From Rotaria socialis (Eukaryota; Rotifera; Eurotatoria; Philodinida; Philodinidae), in contig CAJNYU010002345.1 of NCBI GenBank assembly GCA_905331475.1, positions 62,001-126,000 of the forward strand: a stretch of 64,000 bases of DNA. Reading direction: 5' to 3'. The translations under genes were made by a program, and so were the position numbers. Positions 34,858-47,135 of the stretch are shown one piece after another (position 1 is the first letter of the stretch; each line of letters begins with the position of its first letter). The notes under the pieces are model-generated. The model did not search any database. It worked only from the letters and a program-made list of their open reading frames with translations, and had not been told where the DNA came from.

Positions 34858-37800
34858 TTATGATGAACACATAAGACAAGCACCATTCTCGTCGGTCATA
34901 TTACATTGTTTCATACGACGTGCAAGATTTTGTTCTTCAGTCTTAGGTGTTTCTTCTTGTGTAGCAGTTGGTTTTTCAGCAGCATCGTCGGCTTTCATTG
35001 GTGCTGGTATACGTGATTTATCAACAGTAAATTTAATTGGATCAGCTGCTGGACGTGTACGTAAATAGTACATGCCAGTTTTAAGACCCTTGAAATAAAA
35101 TCATGCAAAAATAACTGTAACGAAAAAATAGGAACAAACTAACTTTTTTCCATGCATAGAAGTGCATTGACGAAAGTTTATTCATTGTTGGTTCAGCAAT
35201 ATGAATATTTAATGATTGAGATTGATCAATGAAAGCACCACGATCAGCAGCCATGTTAATAATAGATTTTTGCGAAATTTCCCACACAGTCTTATACAAT
35301 GCTTTAATATCATCGGGAATACCTTCGATATTCTACATAGAAGAAACAATAAAACTAAGTTTACAAACATGAACGAAATCATACTTGAATTGAACCATTT
35401 TCATACATTAAACGATTTTTCATATCGTGATTCCATAAACCTAATTCGGTCAAATCTTTCAATAGATGATCATTAACAACCTATCATCGTGAATAATAAA
35501 AAGTTTGCGGTGTTTTTTATTTATAAAGTCTATTTACTTGAAATTCACCGGAAAGTACACGTCGTACATATAAATTACTAGTATAAGGTTCAATTGATTC
35601 ATTATTACCAAGAATTTGAGCTGTTGAAGCTGTTGGCATGGGTGCTACTAATAAACTATTTCGAACACCATATTGACTTATATCACTACGCAGTTCGGGC
35701 CAATTCCAACGATTCGAAGGTTTAACATTCCACATATCAAATTGAAGAATCTTAAAAAGAAGAAACAAACAAGTATTTATTTCTATTCAGAAGTAAAAAT
35801 CTACTTACGCCTTTGCTAACAGGCGAACCTGTATATGTTTCATAAGGACCATTAACTTTAGCTAATTCACAACTGGCTTTTAAGGCAGCATAATAAATAG
35901 TTTCAAATATATCACGATTAAGCTTTTGAGCTTCTTCACTTTCAAATGGAAAACGCATTAAACAAAATGTATCAGCAAGACCTTGAACACCAATACCAAT
36001 TGGACGATGACGAAGATTTGATAATTTAGCCTAGTAACATAAAAACGTTAAAATAATAAAGATATCATTTAAAAAAAACGAAAAAAACGTACCTCTTTCA
36101 ATGGATAGAAATTTACATCGATGATTTTATTCAAATTACGTACAATAACTCTTGTTACGTAAACAAGTTTGTCAAAATCGAATGTACGATCAGAACGTAC
36201 GAATCGATTCAATGCAATAGATGCCAAATTACAGACAGCAACTTCGTCTGGTGATGTATATTCAACGATTTCCGTACATAAATTTGAGCAATGAATTGTG
36301 CCAAGATGTTGTTGATTACTTTTAGCATTACAATGATCTTTATATAACATAAAGGGTGTACCGGTTTCAATTTGCGCATTAACAATTGCAAACCATAAGT
36401 CTTGAGCTTTGACTGTCCGACGTCCACGACCTTCTTGTTCATATTTTAAGTATAAATCGTCGAATTCTTTTCCCCAAGCATTCAGTAAACCTTGACATTG
36501 ATGTGGGCACATCAATGTCCATTTATCATTACTTTCAACACGACGCATAAATAAATCGGGTATCCATAATGCGGGAAATAGATCACGTGCACGTTTTTCT
36601 TCGGCACCAGTATTTTTTCGAGCATCCAAAAATTCAAATATATCAGCATGCCATGGTTCCAAATAAAGTGCATAAGCGCCTATCAATGAAAACAAATAAT
36701 TGAAAAAACTTTATAGGTAAAAAGCATAATCAACTGAATTCGTACCAGGGCGTTTGCCACCTAAACAGAACAAAGCAACGGTTTACTAAATAAAATAATC
36801 AAAATATCTATTTCACCTTGATTGACATATCGAGCTACATTATTAAATACACGCATCATTGGTAAAACACCATCAGAACGACCATTAGTCTATTGAGAAT
36901 AATTTTTTTTAGATAAAAATTTAGTTTGATTTCAGAGATTGAACTTACTCCTTCAATATATGATCCATTTGAACGAATGCAACTCACAGCAAGACCAATA
37001 CCGCCAGCATTTTTTGAGATGATTGCACATCGACGTAATGTTTCAAAAATACCTTCAATACTATCAGCACACATTGTTAATAAATAACATGATGCCATCT
37101 GTGCTTTTGTTGTACCTATTGAAAATTAAATACAGTAAAAACTAAACGAATCAAGAGAATCGATTTACCAGCATTGAAAAGTGTTGGTGTTGCATGTGTA
37201 AACCATTTTTCTGATAATAAATTGTATGTTTCAATAGCATCTTCAATTTCGTTGCCATGAATGCCAACAGCTACACGCATAAGCATATGTTGTGGTCGTT
37301 CCACTATAATATTATTTATACGACGTAAATATGAACGTTCGAGCGTCTAAAAAAGAGGGTAATACATATTCATTCTAATAAGATAACATAACCATCAATC
37401 AAAAATCAACTAATGGCTATTTTTAAAAGTATCTACGTTTTATAGATGAAGGTAAACCGTACCTATTCAATGATTCAAATTAATCTGATTCTTCACCTTT
37501 AGAAACAAAGGAACACTTCAATGGTCAGTTTCACTAATAGTTAAGATTTGTGATTATCAAAACATTTTCAGTGTTCGTGTTGATACATGGCTATCTTTCG
37601 ATATAGAATGTCTCTCATCAAGCACATCGTTGCAAGCTGGCTGGTTCAGCAATATCGTGCTACCGATGAAGAAAGCGAGTTACTGAAACTATAACATTCT
37701 GAGAAGAGCATTATTACAAAATTCTCATCTACTAGTAATACTTTATCTTTAAGTACGATATGAAATAAAATTCACTAGTTTATTTGAAAAGTGATTAAAA

Positions 37801-38755
37801 TAGGCATTAGTCTATGTCAGCTTGCCTTCATTAGCACAAACCTATTATACATGTCTCAATTTTCATTGACAGAACTATAGTTGATTGAATGAAATTGACA
37901 CAAGTCTGATATTACGATATATTTACCTTGAAGCCAAAATAATTAAAATCAAAGTCACGTTCATGCTTGACAGCTGCATTGAGTATCTAAAAAAGGAGAA
38001 CAAGCTAGTAAATAATAAAGTACTTTCATTTGTTTTCTTCTTACATCTGCATTAGCCATGACAACTTCGTAAGCGTCTTTTGAAATAATTGGTGCATGTG
38101 TATCCAAATCAGGATTTCTGTGACTGTACATATCAGCAATCACTTCTACAAAAATAAAATCCTTATTTTCAAATCAAGCTCAAGATTCAAAATACGAACC
38201 GCTAAATAAAGCTTTTGTTTCCTTGTGTAAATTACTGACAGCAATACGTCCAGCTAATATGCCATAATGAGGATGTTTGACAGTCATTGAAGCAGCTTTT
38301 TGTGCAGCTAAGTTATCAAGTTCAACTGTTGTAACACCTGAACGGAAGAAAAATTGGTCATATTGCAAAATTATGATGAAATTATTTACCGGGATGAACG
38401 AAATTGATAACTTGTAAAGCAACAGCTGCCTAAAATGTATGGATATATATATATATTATAAAATATGGAGCAAAGTTAAGTTTACGACATACTGGATCAA
38501 TATAATCGAGATCAAGACCATCACTAAGGTTTGAAATACGTGATGTAATCTTATCGAACATAGCATGTTCTTTTCGACCATCTTAAATAGGAATAACATA
38601 AATTTTCCAATGAAAACATTCTGCTGAATAATCGAGTACAAAATAAAAATACCTCGTTTGATGACAAATAATGCATTAGCACTAATATCTTCACTTGATT
38701 TTAATCTTTGAAGTTTAACTCCGCCGACATTTGCTGTATTAGTTGTTGGAAGCAT
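34858..38755 (-). CDS. RRM1: Ribonucleoside-diphosphate reductase large subunit
   Basis: Sixteen minus-strand exons: 38653-38755, 38493-38581, 38390-38429, 38200-38337, 38045-38145, 37927-37986, 37169-37346, 36949-37115, 36817-36889, 36746-36760, 36093-36679, 35809-36030, 35538-35750, 35385-35480, 35144-35332, 34858-35088. They join to 833 residues (human 792). This class Ia enzyme reduces NDPs to dNDPs with the RRM2 subunit. The N-terminal ATP cone (VIKRDGR...MFDKITSRI) is followed by the catalytic barrel. Visible catalytic residues are the redox Cys pair (MASCYLL and VAVCNLAS), the N-C-E active-site triad in SNLCTEI, the tyrosine pair of [11 protein letters not shown], and the C-terminal CLMC thiol pair. 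The tenth exon is only 15 nt. The start at 38755 is the first in-frame ATG of the exon. A further 5' exon is possible, and the insert before the C-terminal Cys pair is longer than usual. Confidence 0.96.
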
Positions 38756-39306
38756 TGCTTGTACAGATAAACACAATAGACCCACCGAGAGAATTTCAGA
38801 CTATTAAATGCACTCTTCGTCGGTTTACGTTATAGAATAATAGGGTTCTTTGTCCATATGAAATTCTTTGTTTATTATTTAGTTGCGACAATCTTAAAGC
38901 GACCTCTCGTGACAATTAAAACAATTACGTAAGATCAAACGAATAGAAATTATAATATATTAATTTTTCTAATTAAAAATAATATTTTTAAATTCTTCAA
39001 TTGTACTTAATTGATTATTGGCTGCAAAAAAACAAATTATTAAACAAGATTTGTTTTCAATATTAAAGTCATAATTTACGATATGGGAGCTTTTGCCATG
39101 TTTATTTAATTAATTATGACTCTCGTATATTTGATTGAGCTCTAAATGAAAAATCAATACATAATTCTATTGAAAAAGACATTCTTGTTTCTAGATGAAA
39201 TTTTCCATTGATAGAAAATTAGTTTGATATTGAACAATAGGATTTTCGATTAGAATGAATGCAGTTTCGCGAAATGCTTGCCTTGTATGAAATGAAATAA
39301 TCTTAT
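38756..39306. other. RRM1 upstream region
   Basis: AT-rich DNA 5' of RRM1. An acceptor-like TTTAATAG on the minus strand near 38810 may precede the 5' leader of RRM1. Nothing else recognised. Confidence 0.4.
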
Positions 39307-39482
39307 ACAGTCGAACCCGCCTATAAGAGCTCCGTATAAATGAATGTTACACTTTTAAGAGCCGTTTTTCAATTCCCCGTTTTTTCGTAATGTATTTTAC
39401 ATTGTGGCAAAGTCCGCTTGTAAGAGCCTCGGATACAAGAGTTATCCGCTTATAAGAGCGCTGTTTTGACGCTTTTTCGCGA
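39307..39482 (+). mobile_element. Tigger/pogo-like transposon end, cut by assembly gap
   Basis: CAGTCGAACCCGCCTATAAG at 39307 has the form of a pogo/Tigger terminal repeat (CAGT start, 'TATAA' inside). It is followed by repeats of the GCTTATAAGAGC type (39414-39465). The rest is lost in the 100-base run of N. The transposase, if any, is not visible. Confidence 0.55.
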
Positions 39483-39582
39483 NNNNNNNNNNNNNNNNNN
39501 NNNNNNNNNNNNNNNNNNNNNNNNNNNNNNNNNNNNNNNNNNNNNNNNNNNNNNNNNNNNNNNNNNNNNNNNNNNNNNNNNN
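39483..39582. other. Assembly gap (100 N)
   Basis: Exactly 100 N, a conventional size for a gap of unknown length. Sequence on its two sides may not be adjacent or in the right orientation. Confidence 0.98.
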
Positions 39583-40020
39583 CATTCGCTGTAAATTTAG
39601 TCTTTCATTTATGTGGCTATATCCATGGATGACTACGATTTAGCAAGCCGATAGTTGTTTTGGCGCTCACCAGCACCGTTCGCTGCGTCCTATGATGAAC
39701 TAATTTCTGGGTTCGCCTTCCCTATGAGTTAGACAGTATTGCTGGACGAACGGTTTCCACACTCGATTGTGACCCAAGGATGGGTATTGGTCCTAGCCTT
39801 CAAATCACGAAAATGTTTTTCCTCAGTAGTTCCCCGAAGATGCGGCGTCTCTGCGTGAGACACAGAATGCGCTTAAATAATCTTGCATACGCATAGTATT
39901 TGTATGTCGGCGTCTCCCTTGACATCTCCAGCATGCACGATATTTCGGATATGTGATACCTCTCTATAGGAACAATATTTAGGAGCTTCGATGGCGATTT
40001 AGTATCAAGATCAACCAATC

Positions 40021-40302
40021 GTTGATCTCTGGGGTGGATGGTTTGATCAATCTCGCAGAAAAACTAACGATCACAACGCCTTACAATATGTATTTTTTAC
40101 ATTGAAACAGCGATAGCTGTTGCGCTTTGTGTTCAACGAGGTTTACTCGACTATTCTGCATTAGTAAAAACATACTGGCCAGAATATGAGCACAATGGAA
40201 AAGAGAATACAACAGTAGTTGATATTCTATCGCACCGTGCTGGACTGACATTAGATAATTATCCGATGGAACGAATTTTGAATTGGACAGGCATGGTACA
40301 TA
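40021..40302 (+). pseudogene. Beta-lactamase-like serine hydrolase fragment
   Basis: Two overlapping frames give VDLWGGWFDQSRRKTNDHNA...YVFFTLK and, after a +1 shift near 40107, TAIAVALCVQRGLLDYSALV...YWPEYEHNGKEN...ILSHRAGL. This order matches the N-terminal part of class C beta-lactamase-fold esterases (PF00144). The family's catalytic S-x-x-K, expected just before the AxxxA helix, reads FFTLK here, so the nucleophilic Ser appears lost. Homology stops at about MVHT, where the island at 40303 begins. A frameshift, a lost Ser, no 5' part and a disrupted 3' part all indicate a dead copy, unless the frameshift is an assembly fault beside the gap. Confidence 0.7.
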
Positions 40303-42413
40303 CCCAGGTCGTTATCGATCAGTCGGTTCTTGTCGGGCGGGTTATAATTCCGATGTCACATGGGGACCGGATTCGGTCGGTTAATTTTTGGTGAATTCCG
40401 ATGATTTTCTTTGTTTTCTTATGAAATCTGGTTGCCGGATTCTCCGAGAATCGGTCAGATTTATATTGCCGGAAAATATCAGGTTAGATGATACGATTGG
40501 GCCGTATACGACGTGATCCGACAATATCTGGTAACGAAACTTTACCGGAATCTGCCGTGCCGCATGACGCTCGACTTCATGGTAGATCCGGCTTAATCAG
40601 TATCACCGGAACCAATCGGATCATATCAGAACGGAACGGTCCTACTAACCGGGTTAAGCCACTTAGTACAACACAGATCCGACCGAAACCGTCAGTATGT
40701 AATTAACGAATACTAAGGGAACACCTTGCGATTCATTCAAACTATTACTTAACAACTCACACAAACGGTGATACCCATGAATTGAAAATTATAATCGATC
40801 CAATACAATTTTTATGAAAAAGCAATAAAAATTAGCAAAATGATCACGTATTTATTTATCCTGACCGAAGTTATCGCCTCAAATGATGCTCACTCAAGTA
40901 GTTAATCATAAATCCTACCAATGTAACTTGATTCGACGACCAAATCCTGGTCTAACGCGAAATCCAAAGCCATTTATGATTACCCAGGGCGAGATAAACT
41001 CCTTACATATCCATACTACGTTACCCGTCGATACGATTCCAAATCATTTAAAACGCCGAACAAACGTGTTTGCTCCGTCTGGTGCCACCGCAAGCATCCT
41101 TTCGAATTACCAACAAATCCACTTGCGGATTGTAGGATATAGATTACACAAAATAAAAATTAGGTCCTATAACACTATTTCGGCATAGAATGTCACTCAG
41201 AATCAAATTAACCAGGGAACAGGTCTCTAGCAACAGTCCAAAATGATAATCAGAACGATTCTGCAATCCTTAGTGAATTTTTCGATTGGTCAAAGGTGGG
41301 CAGGGGACTGGCTTTGCTCAAATGTAAGTATCGTTGGGCCCGTAATGAGAAATGCTTAGAATCCTGTTTCATGACAAAAAGGTAAGTTGGAACCAGCGAG
41401 AATGATTATCTGAAACATTTTCCATGTCTTAGTGAATTTTTCGATTGGTCAAAGGTGGGCTGGGGACCGATTTTCTTCAAAGAGAAGAGTGGGTGGGTCC
41501 ATAATGAATGATCCTTAGAATCTTGGTTGACGAGGAAAAGATACTTTGGAACTATTGAGGTAGTTTATCTGAACCATTCTGTACGATTGTTACAATCTTT
41601 TGATTGGTGAAAAATGATGCGTGGAGCGATTGTCTATGAATTTTTGGTGAACACAATGACGCATTGACTAAGTTTTGAATGTAATTAATGGATTAAAACG
41701 TTAGTGGGCATGATCCAGAATGACATTGAGATGCATTTTCTATTAATTATCAATGATTTCGATGGGTGTAAAATGATGTCAGGGCGATGTTTTCAAGAAG
41801 TGTAATGCAAAAAGATGGCGCAGTAAACTGGTTGGTATTGTGTTTAATGAATACGGTGTGTAGTAGGTTGGTTTCGGATTATTCTAAGTGTGGGCATTAG
41901 TGAGCCAGATGATGTTGCTTTCGGGTTACAATTTGTTTAGGGTGATTGCTGTTGGGAGAAATGCTTGTTGTGCACCCGTTTGAGCGGTGAGGTTTGGATT
42001 ATGTTGTGATTATAGATCAGGCGTAGTTGTTTCGGTTGGTGTGCGTGGTTTTGAAGACTACAGTTGATTCACGTTTTGATTAAAGAACGCTTGTATGAGA
42101 GATTTTTTATGAGGTCCTTGTCATCGGAATTGGATGGAATCCGGTCAAACATGTGGTGAAGCCGTTGTGAAACCGGCATCATCCGGTAGTCCGAGTGGAT
42201 CGGTTGCGACAATGTTCGGTTGTATTATCCGGCAGGAAACGACCGGATCATTTTCCTTTAAATTCCGTCGGGGTTTCCGGGAGCAAAGATTCCGGCGAAA
42301 TCCCTGTCGGATCCTGGCAGATTTGAGTGGGAATCATGCCGTCTTCTGGTGTTATCCGGTGCCGGTTCTAACGGGTCCCGGCTGAATCCGGAGGCAGGAT
42401 GGAGTGACTTGGG
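40303..42413. mobile_element. GC-richer island, probable inserted element
   Basis: 2.1 kb of clearly different composition interrupts the beta-lactamase-like fragment. It opens CCCAGGTC (40303-40310) and closes with the near-inverse GACTTGGG (42406-42413). About 400 bp at the left and 290 bp at the right are dense in CCGG/CCGGA motifs. The middle has non-coding unique sequence, then a decaying 159-bp tandem repeat. Open frames near 40488, 40883 and 42134 have no recognisable domain. No transposase or reverse transcriptase was seen and no clear target duplication, so boundaries and class are uncertain. Confidence 0.45.
41220..42090. repeat. Decaying 159-bp tandem repeat
   Basis: The phrase TTCGATTGGTCAAAGGTGGG at 41281 recurs at 41440, as TTTGATTGGTGAAAAATGATG at 41599, and as TTCGATGGGTGTAAAATGAT at 41758: exactly 159 bases each time. 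Weaker traces follow at about 41919 and 42074. Copies 1 and 2 are close, and similarity falls steadily to the right. Confidence 0.75.
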
Positions 42414-43780
42414 ACGATGCATTTACAATATTTCTGTTTTCTATTTGTATTCGTTTCAATTTTGTTTTTCATCGTTCCCTTTCGTATGTAGCGTTGGAGT
42501 AAGGTAAACGTATTTAGAGTAATACTTCTTCATCGTGACAATATAAATAATCAAATAGCTATACTTTTATATTTGACGAAAAAAGATCGATTATTTCACG
42601 CGAGAAGATTTCATTTTGAAAACTATTAAAAACACAAATAAAGTTCATCTTTTCAATTGCTTGTTCTTACTGTTGTTTTTAAATATAGAAACTGAATGTT
42701 CATATCAAGATTTAATTGAAAAATAAGTCATAAACGTTGAGCAAATTTTGTATACATGTGAAACATTATCTAGAAAAATAAATATAAAAGATCGTCAATA
42801 ATTGCTGTTGGTGTATATACGATGTAACACGACAACATAAAAGATCAATTAGCGGTCTAGTCAATACTACAAGATTTGATTTTTTGTCACTCTCAGGAAT
42901 GCTTGTGATCTTTACGATCGATTGCATAGTAATCAATCAAAACCACCAAAGACCACTTTATGTTGTGAGCGGGATGTTAAATTTTACAAATAGAAATGAA
43001 ATTTATTTGATATCGATTGCTTACCAATTGTCTAATTATCACGAATAACAAAAATGAATATAAATAGTAATGATTTTTAACGTTAGAAATCATTCCCCCT
43101 CTTTCTTTCTCTTATTCTTACATTCATGTATATTTTATTTTTTAATTATTTTAGCTTGTATTCATACTGACCATTGTTCAATATCACAGGTAAGTATTAG
43201 TTTTAGTTTTAAAATTTTTTTTCGTTGTCTCAGCTTTTTACCCCATTTATTTATTTTAATTTTATATGATAATAATTGTCTTTCTATTTTCATTTTAGTT
43301 TTTATTTTACTTTCCTATTTTCTATTTTAGTAATACACAAAAAGTAAGTATACGCTTGTATATTTAATACGTCCTACGGAGGCCTTCCATACATCCGCGT
43401 GAAACTGGCCAAGCCTATCTTGGTGACCATAGCACGTACAGGCCACATATAGGTCTATCTGTTGTATGTTCTATACACGTTAGATCTATGTCTGTACGTG
43501 AAGAACCTTGGTTCTCTATGGCACCACGAAGGTAGTTCTTGGTCGCGCAAACAACTATTAACTGGTAAGCAAAAAAAAATTTTTTTTCATTCCGATCAAT
43601 TCATTTCTTTTCATTTAACAAATAAATAAAAGAAGAAGAAAAGAAACATATGATGTAATCTTACATTTTAGCATTTTTCTTTTCTTTGAAGTGAAAGAGT
43701 AAAAGAAAATTTCTTTTTCTTGTTCATTTACTTCAAAGTATAGAAAAAGAAACGAACAATGAAAAAACAATTCACAAGTC
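42414..43780. other. Gene-poor region, 3' of NHL gene
   Basis: AT-rich except for a roughly 190-bp block (43370-43560) of more balanced composition, with short inverted segments such as AGAACCTTGGTTCT. That block may be a repeat remnant. No exon recognised. Confidence 0.4.
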
Positions 43781-44694
43781 TTATTCGATAGAAAATCGTT
43801 GAACACGATGATTTTTCCAATCGGCGACATAGAGATTACCATGTCGACCGAAAGACAAACCAGTGGGGTTGCTGAACTGATTTGCTTCTGCTCCTTGACC
43901 GTTTCCACCCACAACTACAGTGCCCTGTTTCTTGTCTCCTTGAGTCCAACGCATTACACGATGATTCCGCGTGTCTGCTACATAGAGTGTACCCAACGTA
44001 TCAACGAAGAGTCCCGTAGGAGAAGACAATTGTGTCAGAGCATTCCCTTTGCCTTGTCCTCCAGCAATCACAATACCTTCTTTTGCACCTTCCACCCATT
44101 TCATCACACGATGATTCCAGGTGTCTGATACGTACACTGAATGATCTCGATCGACAAAGAGAGATGCCGGCCAGTTGAGTTGATTAAGACCATCCCCTTC
44201 ACCATTACCACCAGCTACGAGAGTGCCATTCTTCTCACCCAATCGATATCGTCTTACTTCAAGTTTTTCGCGGTCAGAGACGTAGAAATATCTCTGCTCA
44301 TCCATGGCTAATCCCCAACAATAGATGTTGTCGATGAGTATTTCACCTTGTGTTGTACCACTACGACGAGACCATCGTACAACTCGTCGATTCTCTTGAT
44401 CACAAATAATGAGACTATTCGTCTCTTTGTCAATTGACACATCAATTGGACGCTTCAATTGATGTAATCCATTTCCTGCGCCTTTACGACCGGCAACAAC
44501 TTGTCCATTCGTTGTATCACCGTTCTTCCATTGCATGATACGATGATTCCCGCAGTCAGCAATAACCACTGTTTGATCATCATCAACAAAGAGACCGTAA
44601 GGGTAGCTGAGTTGATTAGTGGCATCACATTCTCCGTGACCTCCAGCAATAGTCACTCCGTTCTGCTTCCATGTAGCATTAGCAGGAATATTAA
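43781..44694 (-). CDS. NHL-repeat beta-propeller protein, last exon
   Basis: Minus-strand exon entered at an acceptor (TTCTAG|TT, phase 1) and running 304 codons to TAA at 43783-43781. It contains six NHL blades of the form NQLxxPxGLFVDxxxxxYVADxxNHRVMRW at intervals of about 46-50 residues, separated by VxGGxGxG loops; the third blade is the most divergent. Six NHL repeats make a complete six-bladed propeller, usually a protein- or RNA-binding surface. In the bdelloid genomes I know of, such proteins form a large expanded family, often with an N-terminal signal, membrane or other domain. Here the upstream exon was not found in the 2.4 kb before it. Confidence 0.8.
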
Positions 44695-45278
44695 CTAGAA
44701 GAGAAAGAGTAAGAATAAAAGGAAATCTCTCTCTTTCTCTCTCGAGTATAGCTAGTATATTGGATAATTTCGAAAGTATCGAGCAAAATTCTTTGAATAG
44801 ATCGTTCTCTCTCTCTCAAGCGTATTTAAATTCTATATTTTTGTAGAAAATCAAACTTGAATAATTAAATCTAATTAACCCAAGCAGACATTAAAAAGCC
44901 ATTCAATCGAAGTTTCAAGTGATGAACTCTATTTATTTTTTCTTTTGTGAAAATGATGTAAGACTGATGTTTGTAATTAGAACGTATCTAATATTAAGCG
45001 ATCAAAATGAAGAACGAATATTGTGTTATGAACCTTTGTGAAAATATTAAAATTATTTGTTAAATGAACTTGCCAATTTTGTATCGCAGACACATAATAT
45101 GCATTGCAATATTATATTTTGTTTATTCAGATCAATTTTGACTACAATTGCTGAAATGATTACTTTTATTTTAAGATATGAATTACATTATAGTCTTGAG
45201 GGTAACTTCTTTTAAAATTTAATCCTTTATTTTGTATTTAGACTAACTCCAAGGACAATTCAGATAATATTTTTAAAT
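44695..45278. other. 5' side of NHL exon
   Basis: AT-rich with CT-rich stretches near 44732-44745 and 44808-44818. The missing 5' exon(s) of the NHL gene should lie here or further right, but I found no convincing donor with phase 1. Confidence 0.35.
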
Positions 45279-46862
45279 TAGATGGCATTCAAGTTTCACT
45301 CGTATACGAAATGCGGTGCGAAGCAAGAGTCGAGTACACGAAAAAATAAAAAAATTAGCGAAAAAGGAACAAGCTATCTTAAAATTAATTAGACGTCGTT
45401 TTGACCTGATTAGTTTCATATTCACTTGGAATATGCACCTTTTCCTGTCTTCAGCAGTTGTAATAAAAAACAAAAAAATTTGAATGAAGCAGATGATTGA
45501 AATTTAAAATACACTCATAGCAGCTATTGTCGAATCTATCACTACGAGAACTCCTCTATCAAGGCTTATGAGCGTGTTCTTATAGAACGATTTCGATTGA
45601 ACATTTAAATATATCTATAATTTATTATGTAGTTGTAGCTGTGAATGAATAGACTAGTGGCTAATATGTTTTTATTAAATTATTTTAATCATTTCGAATC
45701 ATGAATACGAAAAGTCCTTTCAACATTGTGTTTTTTGGAACGATATCTGTGAGCGCACTGAATGTCCCATGAAAGATGGAATAAAAGATATCAGCAGTTA
45801 GATCTCGATACGTTTACAATGCGTTGGAACGAGTTATTTGTGATTGTCTGGTCTTGATATCATCATGACAGAAATTGACCTGATATGATGTGTACGTATA
45901 GTTCCGAAGAAGAAGAAACGAAAAATTGGTCTTGACTTCTCTATTTTCATTTCTTAGTGGAAATGATTTCGTTATTTATGTATAAGAATTTAAAACGAAA
46001 ATTTTCTACTGAGCAACTGTTCGAAATTTCAAATACTACTTAAGTAACCATTAACAAATGCATCACTGTGAAAACTCCATGTATGTCTAGCGACATGTTT
46101 TGCAAGAATGATTTCGGTTGAACATTTAATTATCTCAATGATTCAATATATATTATCAGCTGTGAGCGAATACACTAGTGGTTAGCATTTGTTGATGACG
46201 TCATTTTAATTATCTCGAAACTCTCTAACGATAAAACCTTACAAAATCATCATTTTCGAATGATATTTTTAGGCGAACGAATTTAGTATTGAAATTTGGA
46301 AAAAAAAGATGTAAAAAGTTCGATCTTGATACTTTCATAGCTAGTTTGAATGGATTTTCTATCATTTACGGTTCTCTAGATCATTGCGTCCCTTCATGAG
46401 AATTTTTTATGCGTAATCAAGTTACAAATATTGACATGATGAAATTCATCACTGAGAAAACTCTATTCTTACTTAGTGATAGATTCTTAAAGATCGAATT
46501 TGATTGATCGATTAATTATCTCCATGGTTCATTATCTTAGATCAGCTGTAAATGTATAGACTATAGTGACTAACATATGTTTATGACGTCACTTTAACTA
46601 TCTCGCAACACATTTCTTTCACTTTTGTCATTTTGGAATCACATTTGTGAGTGAACGGAATATCAGATTGAAGAATAGAAAATATATGTCAGAAGTTCGA
46701 TCTCGATACTTTCATCTCTCGTTTCAATGAGTTTTCTATGATTTTCGGTACTCGAGGTCATCGGGTCACAAAATGATGAAAAAGATGCGTACGTCGAGAA
46801 AGCAAAAGAAAACTCGCCACGGACTACATGAATGCTGTGATTTGCATCGCATTAAAAAAATC
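45279..46862 (+). repeat. Dispersed repeat with three internal units
   Basis: One end has ATGGCATTCAAGTTTCACTC and a GCGGTGCGAAGCAAGAGTCG block. The other end has CGGACTACATGAATGCTGTG and TTGCATCGCATTA. Between them a diverged unit occurs three times, marked by ATCACT..GARAACTC at 45538, 46062 and 46448 and by GATCTCGATAC-like sequence in each. The single-unit relative at 7595-8240 is in opposite orientation. No coding capacity. Confidence 0.7.
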
Positions 46863-47135
46863 AATTTAAGTCATCATTATTCCTATCGTATATTTCGGAA
46901 GAATCCCTCCATTGATTAGGTCTACTGTTTTTTGTTCTAAGAACATTTTTCACTGGGATTTGTATATGCTAAGAGCATAAATCATGCATAATGTTTGATG
47001 TTTTTTTCAGAAACATTAAATTTATCGTTACGCAACATTCTTTTCTCAAGAGAATGCTTTATTGTTATTTCTTTCACTTAAAATGTAATCCTCGTTAGGA
47101 TGTTACAAACTGTATTCAACGATAATTCTATATAG

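Noticed and set aside
40883..41188. 101-codon plus-strand ORF in the GC-richer island
   Set aside because: No domain, no splice sites and no bias that separates it from chance in GC-richer DNA.
43370..43560. Balanced-composition block tested as a tRNA or other RNA gene
   Set aside because: Short hairpins only; no cloverleaf, no GGTTCRA T-arm and no recognisable rRNA or snRNA core.
43799..44128. Plus-strand 109-codon ORF
   Set aside because: Antisense of the NHL-repeat exon; its repeated motifs mirror the blades.
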